A DNA stretch of 64,000 nt from Gaertneriomyces semiglobifer (taxonomy: Eukaryota; Chytridiomycota; Chytridiomycetes; Spizellomycetales; Spizellomycetaceae). The stretch is from assembly GCA_025558075.1 (NCBI GenBank), contig JAHLKF010000017.1:310001-374000 (forward strand). The letters are read 5' to 3'. Of the stretch, positions 1 through 18,996 are shown piece by piece. The notes below the pieces were generated by a model. That model was given only the letters and a program-made list of their open reading frames with translations, ran no database searches and had not been told where the DNA came from. Position 1 is the first letter of the stretch. The number at the start of each line of letters is the position of its first letter. Made by a program: the position numbers and the translations under genes.

Positions 1-101
1 GGCTCACATTTCTTCGTCCATTGCATATACATGATTTTAATATACGCAAGTAAATAGGTATCTAACGGTAAAGCATTTTTGTCTTTCCGTGTCCGCCCGC
101 C

Positions 102-2888
102 TCACCATGGCATCTGGTAATTGTCCTCCTCCTCGCCCAATGCAACATACACATCGTTCTCGAGCAGAGACCGCATTATTTCATACATATACACCCCAAG
201 ATAGTTCCTGCATCCAAGAACACCGGCAATCCACAAGTGATCGTCCATCGCGTGGCGGAGCTCGCCCAATTCGGTCGGATCTGTCGCAGTCTTGTAGGCC
301 ATTACAAGAACCACAAGAGAATAAAATACAATGTTGCTCATCCATTCCGAAATCCAGCGAGCCTCCGGGTTAATTTTCCGTAATTTGGATAAAAGTAGGG
401 CAACGCTTTGCGCGTGGGAACGACATCGCCCATACACACCTGATAACTGATCCACTGGGTTGTACCCGCCAACGGGCGACTCGTACCTTTGGCCGACTAT
501 CAAGAGTGTGGGCAGATGAAGCGCGATCTTTATGCAATGCCAAACGACGTGTTGTGTAAAGAGTTGCCATGGAGGCGGGTACGTTGACGATATGGACGGC
601 GTAAAATTCTCATAATGGTGGACGTTGCGAGCCCACGTCGGTAGCTTGTCGAGGATCCTATTTAGTTCTAAATCGTGTTTGTTTATCGAATCCTGAACAT
701 CGGACGTAAACACGTATGAAGGATCAAACACATGGTTTTCCGCTGAATCAACAAGAGGCGGAGAAGCTGTAGCATCATTGTGTCGACTCTTATTCAACAT
801 CTGATCAACCACGGACCAGATAGTGCCGTGAAGCTTTTGAATGCGCATGAACACAGCCGTCAGTTGATGGGTGATCTCTGCGGCATCCAGATGTAGTCCT
901 GGAATGAACGCCGACATGGTTGGCTCATCTGTCGGGCTCTTGAAAGCTCTCCATACGGATTCGGGGACAATAGCCTTGACTGCGAAGTTGGAATCCTTTG
1001 GGCCTGCTTCCCACACCGGGTAGATTTCGCCGGGTAGCAAGGGTACGTTATTAGTTGGCGAAGTGTCGAGGGTATCCATCTGCAGGGGGAAACGGCAGGT
1101 CAATATTCAAGGAAACGTTGATGTATTTTGATTTGCCCATACGTACCACGAACATGGTCCACCAAACTCGTCGTCGTCGTTCTTTCTCATACCCATGCAA
1201 AGAGCCGTGAACTTGTTCTATATCTGGATCTATGTGTAGGTTCAGCGAAACCGCCATCTCAACGCAGAGTTTATTGAGGATGTGTGACCAACGTACTGGC
1301 GTGAAAAGAGCATTAATCACCAATCAGTACAGGAAATTGCCCACACGCACTCACGTTCATGCATGATGGTAGAAGCCATTTTAAGGTATGTCAAGGCACT
1401 GGTATGTTCCACACTTGGGTGCATCTGAACTTCCTTAATCATTTGCATCGCCTTTGAAAAATAAACCTCGCCCGCCCGGTACCCAGGTAAATTCCGGGAT
1501 CGCAAATACGCGGCGATCAAAGCGTGGTTGCAGCACGAAGCTGCGACCGAACATAGGGCATATACCAGGAAAACGGGCTGAGTCTCAAAATGCGACATGA
1601 ATAATTGCTCATGAATGGCAGAGTGCAGCCATCGCTGGGAGTAATCTTCAAAAAATGACACCACAACCTCTTTCATGACGCTCTTATCCAGTAAGAGGTC
1701 AGGATTGAAAGGAACGGCACCGGTAGGATGCTCGCCAATGCTCAACACATTTGGCGTCATGGCACAACTAGCACTATTGATAGTGGTAGGTTGTTGTGAT
1801 ACGGAATTTGTCTGGGAAGTATAGCTGGCCGACCTGGGCAAGGCGTCCAGCCCTAGAATACCGTTCACATCATCACCAAAAACGGCTTCCACAGGGTCTA
1901 GGCCATGGCGACTGGCGTCCGCTGAAGCCGCGTTTGCACCTGATTTTTGATTTTCGGGAAACGCAAATGTCTGTTCGACCTGCCTCACTTTCGTCTCAAG
2001 CATCTTGAGGTAACCCGCGGCGTGCTTTTTGGCGCGCTGTCTGCGTGACGGTCCACTGCTACTTTGCCGATCGCCATCGTGTCCACTAGGTTGACCGCTT
2101 GAGCTGCGAACCTCCCTGTTGCCGTAGTTGCAGTTGATTCCAGCAGAGACGCACCTCCCGCAAGCGGGTCTAGCGGAATCGCATTTATACTTTAATCGGT
2201 AGCCTTATCAAAAGTAGTATATGGTCAGCAGTGTATATCTGCGAGGACGGCATGCGAGTGAGCCCTTACATCGATCACATGCCCATACTTTGCTAGGATC
2301 CAATGTTTGCACTAGTCGTTTGGTTTGTCCCTTGCGTTTCTTCCGTAATGCCGGTTCACCCTGTTGCGGAGCGGGTGGTACCTGCCCACCCTCGTCTGAT
2401 GCACCCGACGATGATGCACTTTGAAAATGTGAATCTGGACTTTGAATGCCTTGATGATGGGGTTGGTGGGCTTGCCATGATGGAATTGCCAATGGCGATG
2501 GCAAAGACGCGTGAGTTGCCGGAGTTGCCGGTATTGACGGCTGGAATGGATGATGCAGTTGCAGGTACGGTTGAGAAGGAAACGAAGAGACAGGAAACGA
2601 AGAGACAGGAGCCGACGGCGAAATGTTGGCAGCAGCAGCAGCAGCAGCAGCCGAAGTGTTATTAAATTGGCGGTATTGCCGCGGATGGGTCGCTTCGGAA
2701 AGCCCCGGCTTCTCCAGTTCCCGAGGAATCTGAGACACAGCCGGATCCGCAAGAGGTTGAGGACGATCCATCATTCCGGGACGACAGACAAAGTTAATTG
2801 GGTCTGTTTTCCTGGTCGGTGGATGTGTTGATAATAAAAGTTGGGGGTCGATCGAATGCCGCGGAACTGTGCGGGCGGGCGGTAGCAC
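102..2888 (-). CDS. Zn2Cys6 fungal-specific transcription factor A
   Basis: Probable DNA-binding regulator, about 864 aa in four exons: 2270-2888, 1355-2203, 1147-1295 and 102-1079. The first intron cuts the zinc cluster. Joining 2270 to 2203 restores a CX2CX6CX6CX2CX6C binuclear cluster starting KVWACDRC near residue 200, followed by a basic stretch and a short coiled coil (YLKMLETKVRQVEQ). The remainder matches the fungal-specific transcription factor middle homology region. The N-terminus is low-complexity, with an eight-Ala run from GCT repeats and a small tandem duplication (SFPVSSFPS). The start is the first ATG of the open frame; an ATG near 2774 (MMDRPQ) is an alternative. The middle region is clearly related to the regulator at 16768-18996 (for example SAFIPGLHLD versus SAFTPGIDLD), so the two are paralogues. 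Target genes are unknown. Confidence 0.85.
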
Positions 2889-4650
2889 CGTGTACCGAGA
2901 GGGCCGACCAGATGGAAGTGTATATATATTATTGAATATGGAAGTCTGGGGAGTTTGGAAGATGGTAGTTTGCGGTGGTGGTGGTGGTGGTGGAAGGACT
3001 ATTAGTAGCGGTCGTCGTACATATGAATCAATGTCATTATGCGGAAAAAGTGGGTATATATATGATAAATTCTAGTAATTCAGGTATTATCTGTGTGAGC
3101 GGGGTGTGAGCCGTGCTGGCGGATGACGGATGGCAGTGCTAAAATAGATCTCAAGCCATTGTTCGAGAATCCCTGACACGTTTTCTCTAAAGATATATAT
3201 ATAATATCTGGCGTATGCGTATGGCTGTATTATGTGTGTGGGTATTCGTGTTTATATCATTGTTCTATTTGGTAACTGGCGGTTGTGAAAGATCGACTGA
3301 TCTCCGCGGGCGGAGGCTTTGGTGTTGCGGGCGCGGGCAAAGTGTTCGCGGGTTTGGTCGGTTGGGCGAGCGCGCGCAAAGTAGGTGGTGGGCAGTTACG
3401 GCGAGGAGTAAGCAAGCCCGTGTGCGGGTAAACGCCGGAGCACGATTCGGGTTTTGAGGATGGCCTTTGCTGTGGGGCGAGGGGGCTTTGCATGGGGAAA
3501 GAAGATCGAAGCCTGCGTGTACTTCTGGTAACTATCATTTAAATTTACCGTGCGTGCAAATGCACCACCCGCGCGAGGTAACTAACAGCAGTCTTTATAT
3601 ATAAGATGATAACCAACCACCAGCACGGCATACATTACACACCGCTGTGGTCGTGGCACATGCACAGCCCGTTTTTGCCTGCGTCCAATCCTGCGTCCCC
3701 TTTCCTCCTTCCAATTCCTTGTGTGCCGCATGCAGTTCATGTTCATCTCAGCCCCCTCCGTTCTGTCCAGATCCACGTCCACCACGTAGCGGTACCGGTA
3801 CCACCTTATAGCTTACAATTACGTTGAATTTGAAATTTACGCTTGCGACGAGGACCCACTCACACACAAACACACACGCTCATGATGATGAATATCACCA
3901 ACCCAACGTCTGATGAATCACCAACTCGCATCGCCCAACGCAAATGCCCAGCCCAAGCAAAATGCAAAGGGCGCGTGCAAAGCCGTGGAATTATCCCCGC
4001 CGTCGTTGCGTGGGACAGAACGCGCGTGTGTTTTCATCACAACTGGAAAATGCGCGTGTTACTTTATGCTTGTCGCTGGATGGATTTTGTCGGAGGTAAA
4101 CCCTGCCCTCCGTTGGAGTCGTTTTCACATCTTCTCAAATGAGGAATGGCAATGTGATTGTGAGAGGGAGAACGGGATGGGGAGACAAGGTATCCTTTTT
4201 CCGGACCAAGGTAACGTAACCCCAGTCTTATCACACATATATTAAATTCTTGGACCCTGTCTCTCGCACCGTCCATTTTGGGCGTTCAAAGTACCATCCC
4301 AATGGTCATTCTCAGCGACTCCATGCAAATAGTTCATTGCTTGCTGTATAGATCCGCAGGGAACGGTCACCCTGATTTGTTATCAAGTTCCACATTTCTC
4401 TCCGTCTCTCGATGTCCTTTACGCTTCACCAGATGGTGTATGTATATATACCCGCTATGTATTTTAGAAGACCATACTCCCTTCCTGTGAATTTCTAACC
4501 GCAGCGGATGTGCACAACGTAGCCACGGCTACATTACTCTCCACAGAACATGAATCGACCAGTCGAGATAAGCAAAAAAAAGGAACGTAAAATAAATATT
4601 CTCATTCAAACGTCATTTCTCCCTTACTTCAGGACGTAACAACGCAACAA
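2889..4650. other. Intergenic, upstream of regulator A
   Basis: No supportable gene. It holds simple sequence: a GGT run at 2974-2993, short TA-rich tracts (for example around 3190-3210) and a CA-rich stretch near 3860-3878. Open frames here are short, compositionally biased and match no family I know. It probably carries the regulator A promoter and the alb1 3' region. Confidence 0.6.
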
Positions 4651-5262
4651 CTAAGCCGGTGGTGGGCCTCCAAGGGTTGTGCCCTTGCCTAACGAATTTG
4701 GGACCGGCATGTCATCTTGTTCTGGAAAACAACTGTCAGATATGTTGGTGCGTAGAAATGACACTGTCACCAATCGGAAACCGACCTGTCGTCATTTGCT
4801 CCGCATTATCTCCGGTAGGGGCCTCATCCATGTCCATGTCCATCGCACCACCTTTAGCCGCCGCATTCTGCTGTTGCTGTGGGAAAACCATTTGTCAATG
4901 ATTTGTCAACAGTACCCACCACACAATCAAAATGCCGCCTAACGTACGAATTTCTCATTTCTCTTGAATATCCGCAGCTTCTTCTTGCTCAACACCCGGG
5001 GCTTCACAATAGAGTTGTGCTTTCCCAGTTTACCAGGCACGACGACGAGCTCCTTTTTCATCTCGGCATTGGTTAACCCCCCATTTTCTTCAGCAACGAC
5101 TTCCAGTTGGGCATTGATCTCTTCAGCTGCCTTAAGTAGTCTCGCATTTCGTACTTGAATCTGCGCCTTGGGTAACCTGTTTGACGTTGCCTTGAAGCCC
5201 TTTCTTTTCGCGCGATGTTCTTTCGGCAGGTTCTTCCGAACCTTGTTCATTTGGTTCACCAT
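4651..5262 (-). CDS. ALB1: Alb1-type pre-60S ribosome export/assembly factor
   Basis: Small basic protein, 158 aa in three exons: 4948-5262, 4786-4876 and 4651-4721; introns of 71 and 64 nt have good gtacgt/cacag and gtcggt/ccag borders. The N-terminus is Lys/Arg-rich. The middle has KPRVLSKKKLR followed by an acidic MDMDMDE patch, and the last exon ends GKGTTLGGPPPA. From memory, yeast Alb1 has the same order: TLSKKRAKK, then EDEMDID, then GQGTTLGGP at the C-terminus. In yeast, Alb1 partners Arx1 on late pre-60S particles and helps nuclear export. Without splicing the frame ends at 4939 and loses the diagnostic tail. It is divergent from prp8, so the two may share a promoter. Identification rests on short motifs. 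Confidence 0.7.
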
Positions 5263-5800
5263 TATTATGATGTATGTATATGTACGAGTGCAGCGAAATG
5301 TGTTGCTGGTGTTCTGTATTCTGCAGTGATGCCACCCACCTCTTCAACAATGTCAAAAAGAATTCATCACACCCTGGCCGCGCCATGAATTGATAACTGC
5401 AGTCGTTATCAGTAAGCTTATTGATCGTGTTGGTTACTAACCTAACACTTGTCCATGGCTGTGCCACATTCATTAAGTGGGTGGGATCGTTGAGGGTTTG
5501 CTGGTCTTTGCAAATTGGGAAATCTGTGGGAGAGTCTGCGTCGTGAGGTTGGGCAACGGGAACCGGACGAGAGGGGGACTTGACAGAACAACACATTCGC
5601 CGACTCCACATTTCGGGAGGATATTGGTCATTGCGGTGGTTGGTGTGTAATTTGTCGCCTTGGAAGCGGCCCTTGGGATTGCTAAAGGAACACCAGAGGG
5701 AAGGCCATTTTGCCACTAGTAATTGGACATACCCTCTCCACACGGTCGAGATCTTCAGTGAAAGAGCCCTATCAAAAGCGAAGCGCTGGTTTGCCTAGCC
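5263..5800. promoter_or_regulatory. Bidirectional intergenic region between alb1 and prp8
   Basis: A 538-bp gap between two divergent start codons, so it must carry both promoters. I see no clear TATA box. A 203-codon open frame on the minus strand crosses it, but overlaps alb1 and has no family resemblance. Confidence 0.55.
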
Positions 5801-13172
<7,372 letters not shown>

Positions 13173-13453
13173 TATCTTTTTTTGTTGACATATCTGTTGT
13201 ATCTTTATGAGTTGAGCGGCTATTAGCCGGATGTGAATACGATGCTGGTACTGTACATCGAATCTTGTGAAAGTAGCACCTTTAAGCTGCCACCACACAG
13301 TCTCCAGTTGAAAGATGGCGCTGATTACGTAACCCCCGCCTCTACGCGTCGTCATTTTCCAGGATTGCTACACATAATGTTAGGACCAAACCGGTTACTG
13401 TATTGCATGATTGAACTCTAGGCTGTTACAACCGGTAAGGAGTATCACCGAAG

Positions 13454-16400
13454 ATGTCTTTCATAGCGGATGCGATTCCGGGTATGGATACTGCTACCCC
13501 AACAAGTCCCGCGCTTCTGACAAGAGGCGCTTCGCGATACTCCAACTCGCCGCTCACAAGAATGGATCGTCAATCATCAGTTGGTGATCTTGTTTCCCCA
13601 AGACTGGTGCGTTCGGGGGTACATCCACCCTTAGATGACATTGAAGCGCTCGACGAGTACATTCAAAGTGAGCCCAGCAATTTAGTTCAAATCTTCCCGT
13701 CCCTTGCTGTACGTTTGGAAGAATTCTGCCTGGGACACGGCGATGCTTGCGCGGATGTTTGGAAACGAGTGAAGGACTTACTGATGGATATTCAAACGCG
13801 AGAAGGACGATTCGTGCGAAAATCTCTTCCCACGCCTCCGTCATGTCAGCCGAAGACGATCAAGTGGACAAATGTTCACGGCGAAGAATGGGAAGATGAT
13901 TTTGCATGGCTCAAAGAGAAAGAAAACCCGGAGGTCTTGAAGTATATAGAGAAGGAAAATGAGTATACTCAAAAAGTAATGGAGGACACAAAACCCCTGC
14001 AGAAGTTGCTATATCAGGAATTTGTCTCGCGCATCGATGAGAATGAAGAGTCCGATAAGTCAACCTTACAAGATGGTTGGACATATTACACGAAGAAGGT
14101 ATGGGCATCGTCTTGCGCGTCATGATGGTTGCTCCAGCTGTAACCTTCTTCCGCGTCAAGGTCGCAGGAGAAGAGTATCGTCTGCACTGCCGCAGCAAGG
14201 ATGGAAAGGAGGATGTATACCTCGATGAAAATGAGATTGCTAACTCGAAGGAATTTGAAGACGCTTCGTACTTTCGCGTGGGTTTTCTGAAGCATTCTGC
14301 CGATTGTCAGTGGATAGCTTACGGCATTGACTCTGTCGGAAACGAACGCCACACGACTTACTTTATGGATATTGAAACAAAGCAAGTACTGAATGATCGT
14401 ATCGAGGGCGTGTACGAAGACCTTGAATTTGCGGAAGGGAATACTGTGCTATTTACGGTCCTTGATGACCATGAGCGTGCGTACCAACTGAAGCGTCATA
14501 GGCTAGGCACCGACGTATCAGAAGACCAAATGCTCTATCACGAGGAGGATGAGATGTTCTATCTTTCGTTGTCCAAAACTTGCAACGGAAAGTACGTTCT
14601 CATGAACACCTCCGCGCAGGTGACCTCAGAAATGTGGTACGTGTCATCGGAAGATCCCAACGCCCAACCGAAGAAACTTTTACCGCGACACGAAGGAATA
14701 CAGTATACATGTGAGAATCACGGCGATTACTTCTACATTCTCACAAACGAAGAATCTAAAAACAACTGGTTATTCCGAATTCCGGTGCCTGATACGCTAC
14801 CGGAAAATCAACGCAACGCCGAGACTCTTTTGGGGATGAGAGAGACCATTATCGAACACAGAGATTTCGTCTTGATCGAATTTTACGAAGTCCGCCGTAA
14901 TCATTTGGTCGTCTTTGAACGCTCCAACTGTCTTCAAAATGTGCGAATCATCGACCTGACGTCAGGAGGATTCAATGCTTACCATTACATAAGCTTTGGA
15001 GAGATGGTATATACACTCTGGCCAGGGGCGGTTCGCGAGGAGGAGCGTGCTCTGGCAAAGCAAGCGCAGTTTGATACGAACATTCTTCGGTTCACTTATA
15101 CCTCGTTTACCCAACCTCGACAAGTCATTGACTACGACATGGATGAGCGGACGATGACAGTACTATACGAGGAACGCATCTCCGGTTATGACCGGACCCT
15201 GTACACTTCGCGTAGACTTTTTGCTACTGGTGTGGATGGCACGACGATTCCGGTTTCAATCGTGTACCGAAGAGACCTATTGGGTCAAAATATGAACCCG
15301 GCACAAGCGAATCCATGCCTTCTTCACGCCTATGGTGCCTACGGCGGATTTGTTAGCATGACGTTCTCGTCTTCGCGATTATCTTTACTGGATAGAGGTT
15401 TTATTTATGCTACGGCGCACGTGCGTGGCGGAGCAGACATGGGCAATGCTTGGTATGAGGAGGGTAAGCTTGGGAAAAAAACAAATACCTTTTTGGATTT
15501 TTGCTCTGTCGCAGAGTTTCTATGTAAAGAAGGATATACGACACCTCAACAGCTTGCAATATATGGCCGGTCTGCCGGTGGATTATTGATTGGTGCGGTG
15601 GTAAACATGCGACCAGATCTTTTCGCAGCTGCATTGACAGAAGTTCCGTTCGTCGATGTGATAAATACAATGTTCGACAGCAGTATTCCTTGGACGGCGT
15701 TCGAGTATGAGGAGTGGGGTAATCCGAATGACAAGGAAATCTACGAGGTCATGAAAACGTACTGCCCGTACACGAATGTTCGCGGAAAAGCATTGGCGAG
15801 AAATTGTTACCCGCACATGTTTGTGTTGGGCGGAATGAACGATCCGCGAGTTGCTTTCTTTGAGCCACTCAAGTTCGTTGCCAAGATGAGGCGCGAACGA
15901 CTTCGGTGGCAAGAGATTTTAAAGAATGATCGTCGTGAGAAAAATGTGATCGATGAAGTTGAGTTCTCCTCTGTGAGGTCTCCCCGCAGTACAAACACTC
16001 CGTTGTCTTTGACAGTTATGGCTGGCGGCATCGCCAACGACGATGACTTGCCGGCGCACGATCAGGAACCGATGCTTCTACTTCAAATCGAAGATGCTGG
16101 TCATGGCGGAAATTCTGGACAATATACATATCTGGAGAGTCTGGCGATAGAATATGCATTCCTCATCACAGCATTGGGTGTACCTGGCATGGACGCATCG
16201 GTCTACATTTCCAAAAGCCACGAAGATCATAGCGACAATGCCATGGGCCTTGGATTGCACTTGGATGTTGATGCCGATGACAAAAGGAAGGGTAAGCACA
16301 GGAGACGCAAGGGAAAAGAACACGAGACCGGTGAGAAAGAGGCATGGAGGGGCGGCAAAAATGACCGTGGGCCGAATAGACTATTCCAGGTGAGTGTGAA

Positions 16401-16463
16401 CTTTAAATGCTCCGTCGGTCCAGCTACTAATCCTCTATTAAGTGGGTGACGAACCTTTTCTAA
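13454..16463 (+). CDS. Oligopeptidase B-like serine peptidase (S9 family)
   Basis: Predicted cytosolic prolyl-oligopeptidase-family peptidase, probably cleaving short peptides after basic residues. Three exons (13454-14098, 14161-16389, 16443-16463) give 964 aa. The last exon is 21 nt and supplies the terminal WVTNLF after a classic ctactaat branch site. The catalytic triad is visible: Ser in GRSAGG (about residue 686), Asp in GGMNDPRV (about 776) and His in DAGHGGNSG (about 863). The propeller region precedes it (HGEEWEDDFAWLKEKENP marks the usual N-terminus). Two oddities: an N-terminal extension of about 130 residues compared with bacterial enzymes of about 690 aa, and a Lys/Arg-rich insert just before the C-terminus. 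No signal peptide is evident. Oligopeptidase B is commoner in bacteria, plants and protists than in Dikarya. Confidence 0.9.
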
Positions 16464-16767
16464 AGCTCAATCAAGAATAGAGCGGTGATTTTTTGGATTC
16501 ATGTTTCTATCTGGCGCGTTGTTTCCTATCACTTTCAGCATCCTCATCCCGAGGCGTTCCGGCCTAAAAGCAAAGTCGTCAGTAACAATGCGCAGTGCGC
16601 AGGGCATTTTTCACAATCCTGATTGAGAAGCTATTTTTATTCAAGGAACAGCGGATGAAACTTAAATTACAATTTGTTGGCGGACGATTGACCATTCCTG
16701 AATTTCACCGGCGCGACAGATGTATTTGTGGGCAGCAATGGCTACCAAACTTTTACAACCATCTATT
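16464..16767. other. Convergent 3' region
   Basis: A 304-bp gap between two genes that end facing each other. No coding sequence or structured element seen; it holds both 3' UTRs. Confidence 0.6.
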
Positions 16768-18996
16768 TTAAATATCAACGGTGAGACAACTGTATTCTTG
16801 CGCTACGATGACTTCCGATAGCAGTTCTTGTATGCGTTTGGTAGAATACCATCTTTGTCCTACTTGTTCCATCAACCAAATATGATTGTCGACATTGTGC
16901 TGAATGGTACTTTGATGTCGTATATCGCTAGGTTTAGTACTTTGACGAATGAGCACCAATCCAGTATACAGGAGATAGAAAGATTCCCACGGGTGAATAT
17001 GATCCGATGTGTAGGTGACTCGCCGTAAGCGTTCCAAAAGGAACGCAACGTGCTGAGTGTGATGATAACAGATCCTGTACGCGGCGTCGATGGTACTTTG
17101 AATCGAAAGGGCATCTGGAGGCAACGGAGACGTAATTGGAAAGGCGATAAGCGTCGGTAAATGGAGAGCCACATAGCATGCGTGATGGAATAGATGCAGA
17201 CTGAATAACTGCCACAAAGGCGGGCGGGCGGATGACGACAGTTCGGGGATAACTGGATACTGATCGATGTTACGAGCCCATTCTGGCAATAATTCAAGCC
17301 ACTCTTCCAACTCGGTCTCCAATTGTTGAATCCGCGCGTGATAGGACGCATCTTTCAGAGCATGTATGCGTTCAACGTCCTCCGATGACACACGGCGGGC
17401 GAGCTTTTGGGCCATTTCCCATACTGTGCCGCTCAGTTGTTTTATCGCGTGGAATATTCGAGTCAACCGAGACATGCAGTCCATTACATCCAAATCAATT
17501 CCTGGTGTAAACGCGGATAATCGCGGCAACGAATCACTCGTCAAAACCGAATAAAATAGGGCATCTGGGGCAGGTGATCTCACGGTGGGCGACGAGCCAT
17601 GAAGGTAAGGGCCTCTACATGGTAGAGGCTGGTTGAATTTGTCAATGGAAGGTGGCGGCTCGTGACTTGGTGTGCTATTGATCGTCTCCATACAAAACAA
17701 AGTCCACCAAAACCGCCTTCGTACTTCACGTTGAATCCACGTAAGCTGTCCGTGTACTTCCTCTACATCCGGGTCAATGTTCAGTCGCAGCTGGAGAGCC
17801 AAGTTTACAGCCATCTGCATTAACGGAAATTTGAGCGGCGCGCCTTGCGATGATGATTTGCCCATGGCGGCCGCCGCCGAGCTCAAGTATAACAGACCAG
17901 CAACAACCTCGAGAGATGGCGAATCTATCATATGCGGCACCATCGCCTGTCCTTTGAAAAAAAAGGGTTCACCAGCGAGATACCTTGGCAAATCGTTGCT
18001 TTGCCAGTATGATACAACGACAGGGTGATCCGAGTAAGGAGCACTCAGAGCGCACAAAGAAGTAACCAAAAACTCTGAGTGTTCCGGTCGCTCAAAATAC
18101 AAGTGTGGCGCAAATGTTGGTTCATGTATCGGACAGCCGAGCAAACTAAAATGCATCAAAATTTAGACTTGTGCCGGAGCAAGCGATGACTATACAGACT
18201 CTACTTACAAGGTAGCAATTTTCCTGAAAAACGTGTTTACCAGGTCACGCTGTACCTCTGGCGAAAAAAGGTCATGGGGTGCTAATGGTCTGGTCGATGC
18301 TGCTGACGTGGGTAGTAATTGTACGCGAATGTCTCTATCGGTAGTTGGGCCGGGGTGATGCCCGCTTTCATGGCGCACGTTTCCATATGCATCGTTTACC
18401 GGCTCAGGTATTCGTTGTTCTATCGACGATGCCGAGCTTGTCGCGGAAGACGGAGGCTCGGAGGTAAAAGATTTGGACCTCGGTTTGAGAGCTCGCTTCT
18501 TTGGTCTTGGATTGTAGGTATCTGAGTTGTCGTCCGACGTAGGCGGTTCTTTAACCCGTTGATCAAACGCGCGGGAATACTCGGGCAGGTCTGGCCGTTT
18601 GCTGCTGCTTGCTCTAGCCGCGCCGCCATACGCGCAAGCGTTACCGAGACCATGCTTGATGCATGACGCGCATGCCGGCTTGCCGCTGTCGCATTTGACT
18701 TTTAGCTTGTAGCAACGATCGCACGCCCAGACCTTGTTTACGCCAACAGTTGCCCTCAATCGTTGAGCTTGCAAATACTGTCGCGAGCCTCGCTCAGATG
18801 AACGAGCACTTGGTGATCGTGACGACGGTGAGGACGTTCTTGGCGGCATGGAATCCGGTGGCTCATGTACAGGCGGAGTGATGGAAGCGACGTCCCTCTG
18901 ACTCGACAGACGCTCCTGGGGAGCCATTAACTCTATGTTATTATCTGCTAACTGTTCAACGCGGTGAGAACCAGACCAAACATCCAAAACTTGCAA
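16768..18996 (-). CDS. Zn2Cys6 fungal-specific transcription factor B
   Basis: Probable regulator of about 721 aa in two exons, 18209-18996 and 16768-18145; the 63-nt intron begins gtaagt and ends ttttag. A complete Zn2Cys6 cluster (CDRCYKLKVKCDSGKPAC, then CIKHGLGNAC) lies at about residues 92-121, uninterrupted by an intron, unlike regulator A. The second half is the fungal-specific transcription factor domain (DFF/SAFTPGIDLD-type motifs, FWWTLFCMET). A Ser/Pro-rich linker separates the two. It is a paralogue of the gene at 102-2888, sharing the order and spacing of motifs. The start is the first ATG; MAPQERL, 23 codons in, is an alternative. It is divergent from the forkhead gene across about 2 kb. 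Confidence 0.88.

Noticed and set aside
5132..5743. 203-codon open frame on the minus strand upstream of prp8
   Set aside because: It overlaps alb1 exon 1 in another frame, has no family resemblance and crosses the divergent promoter.
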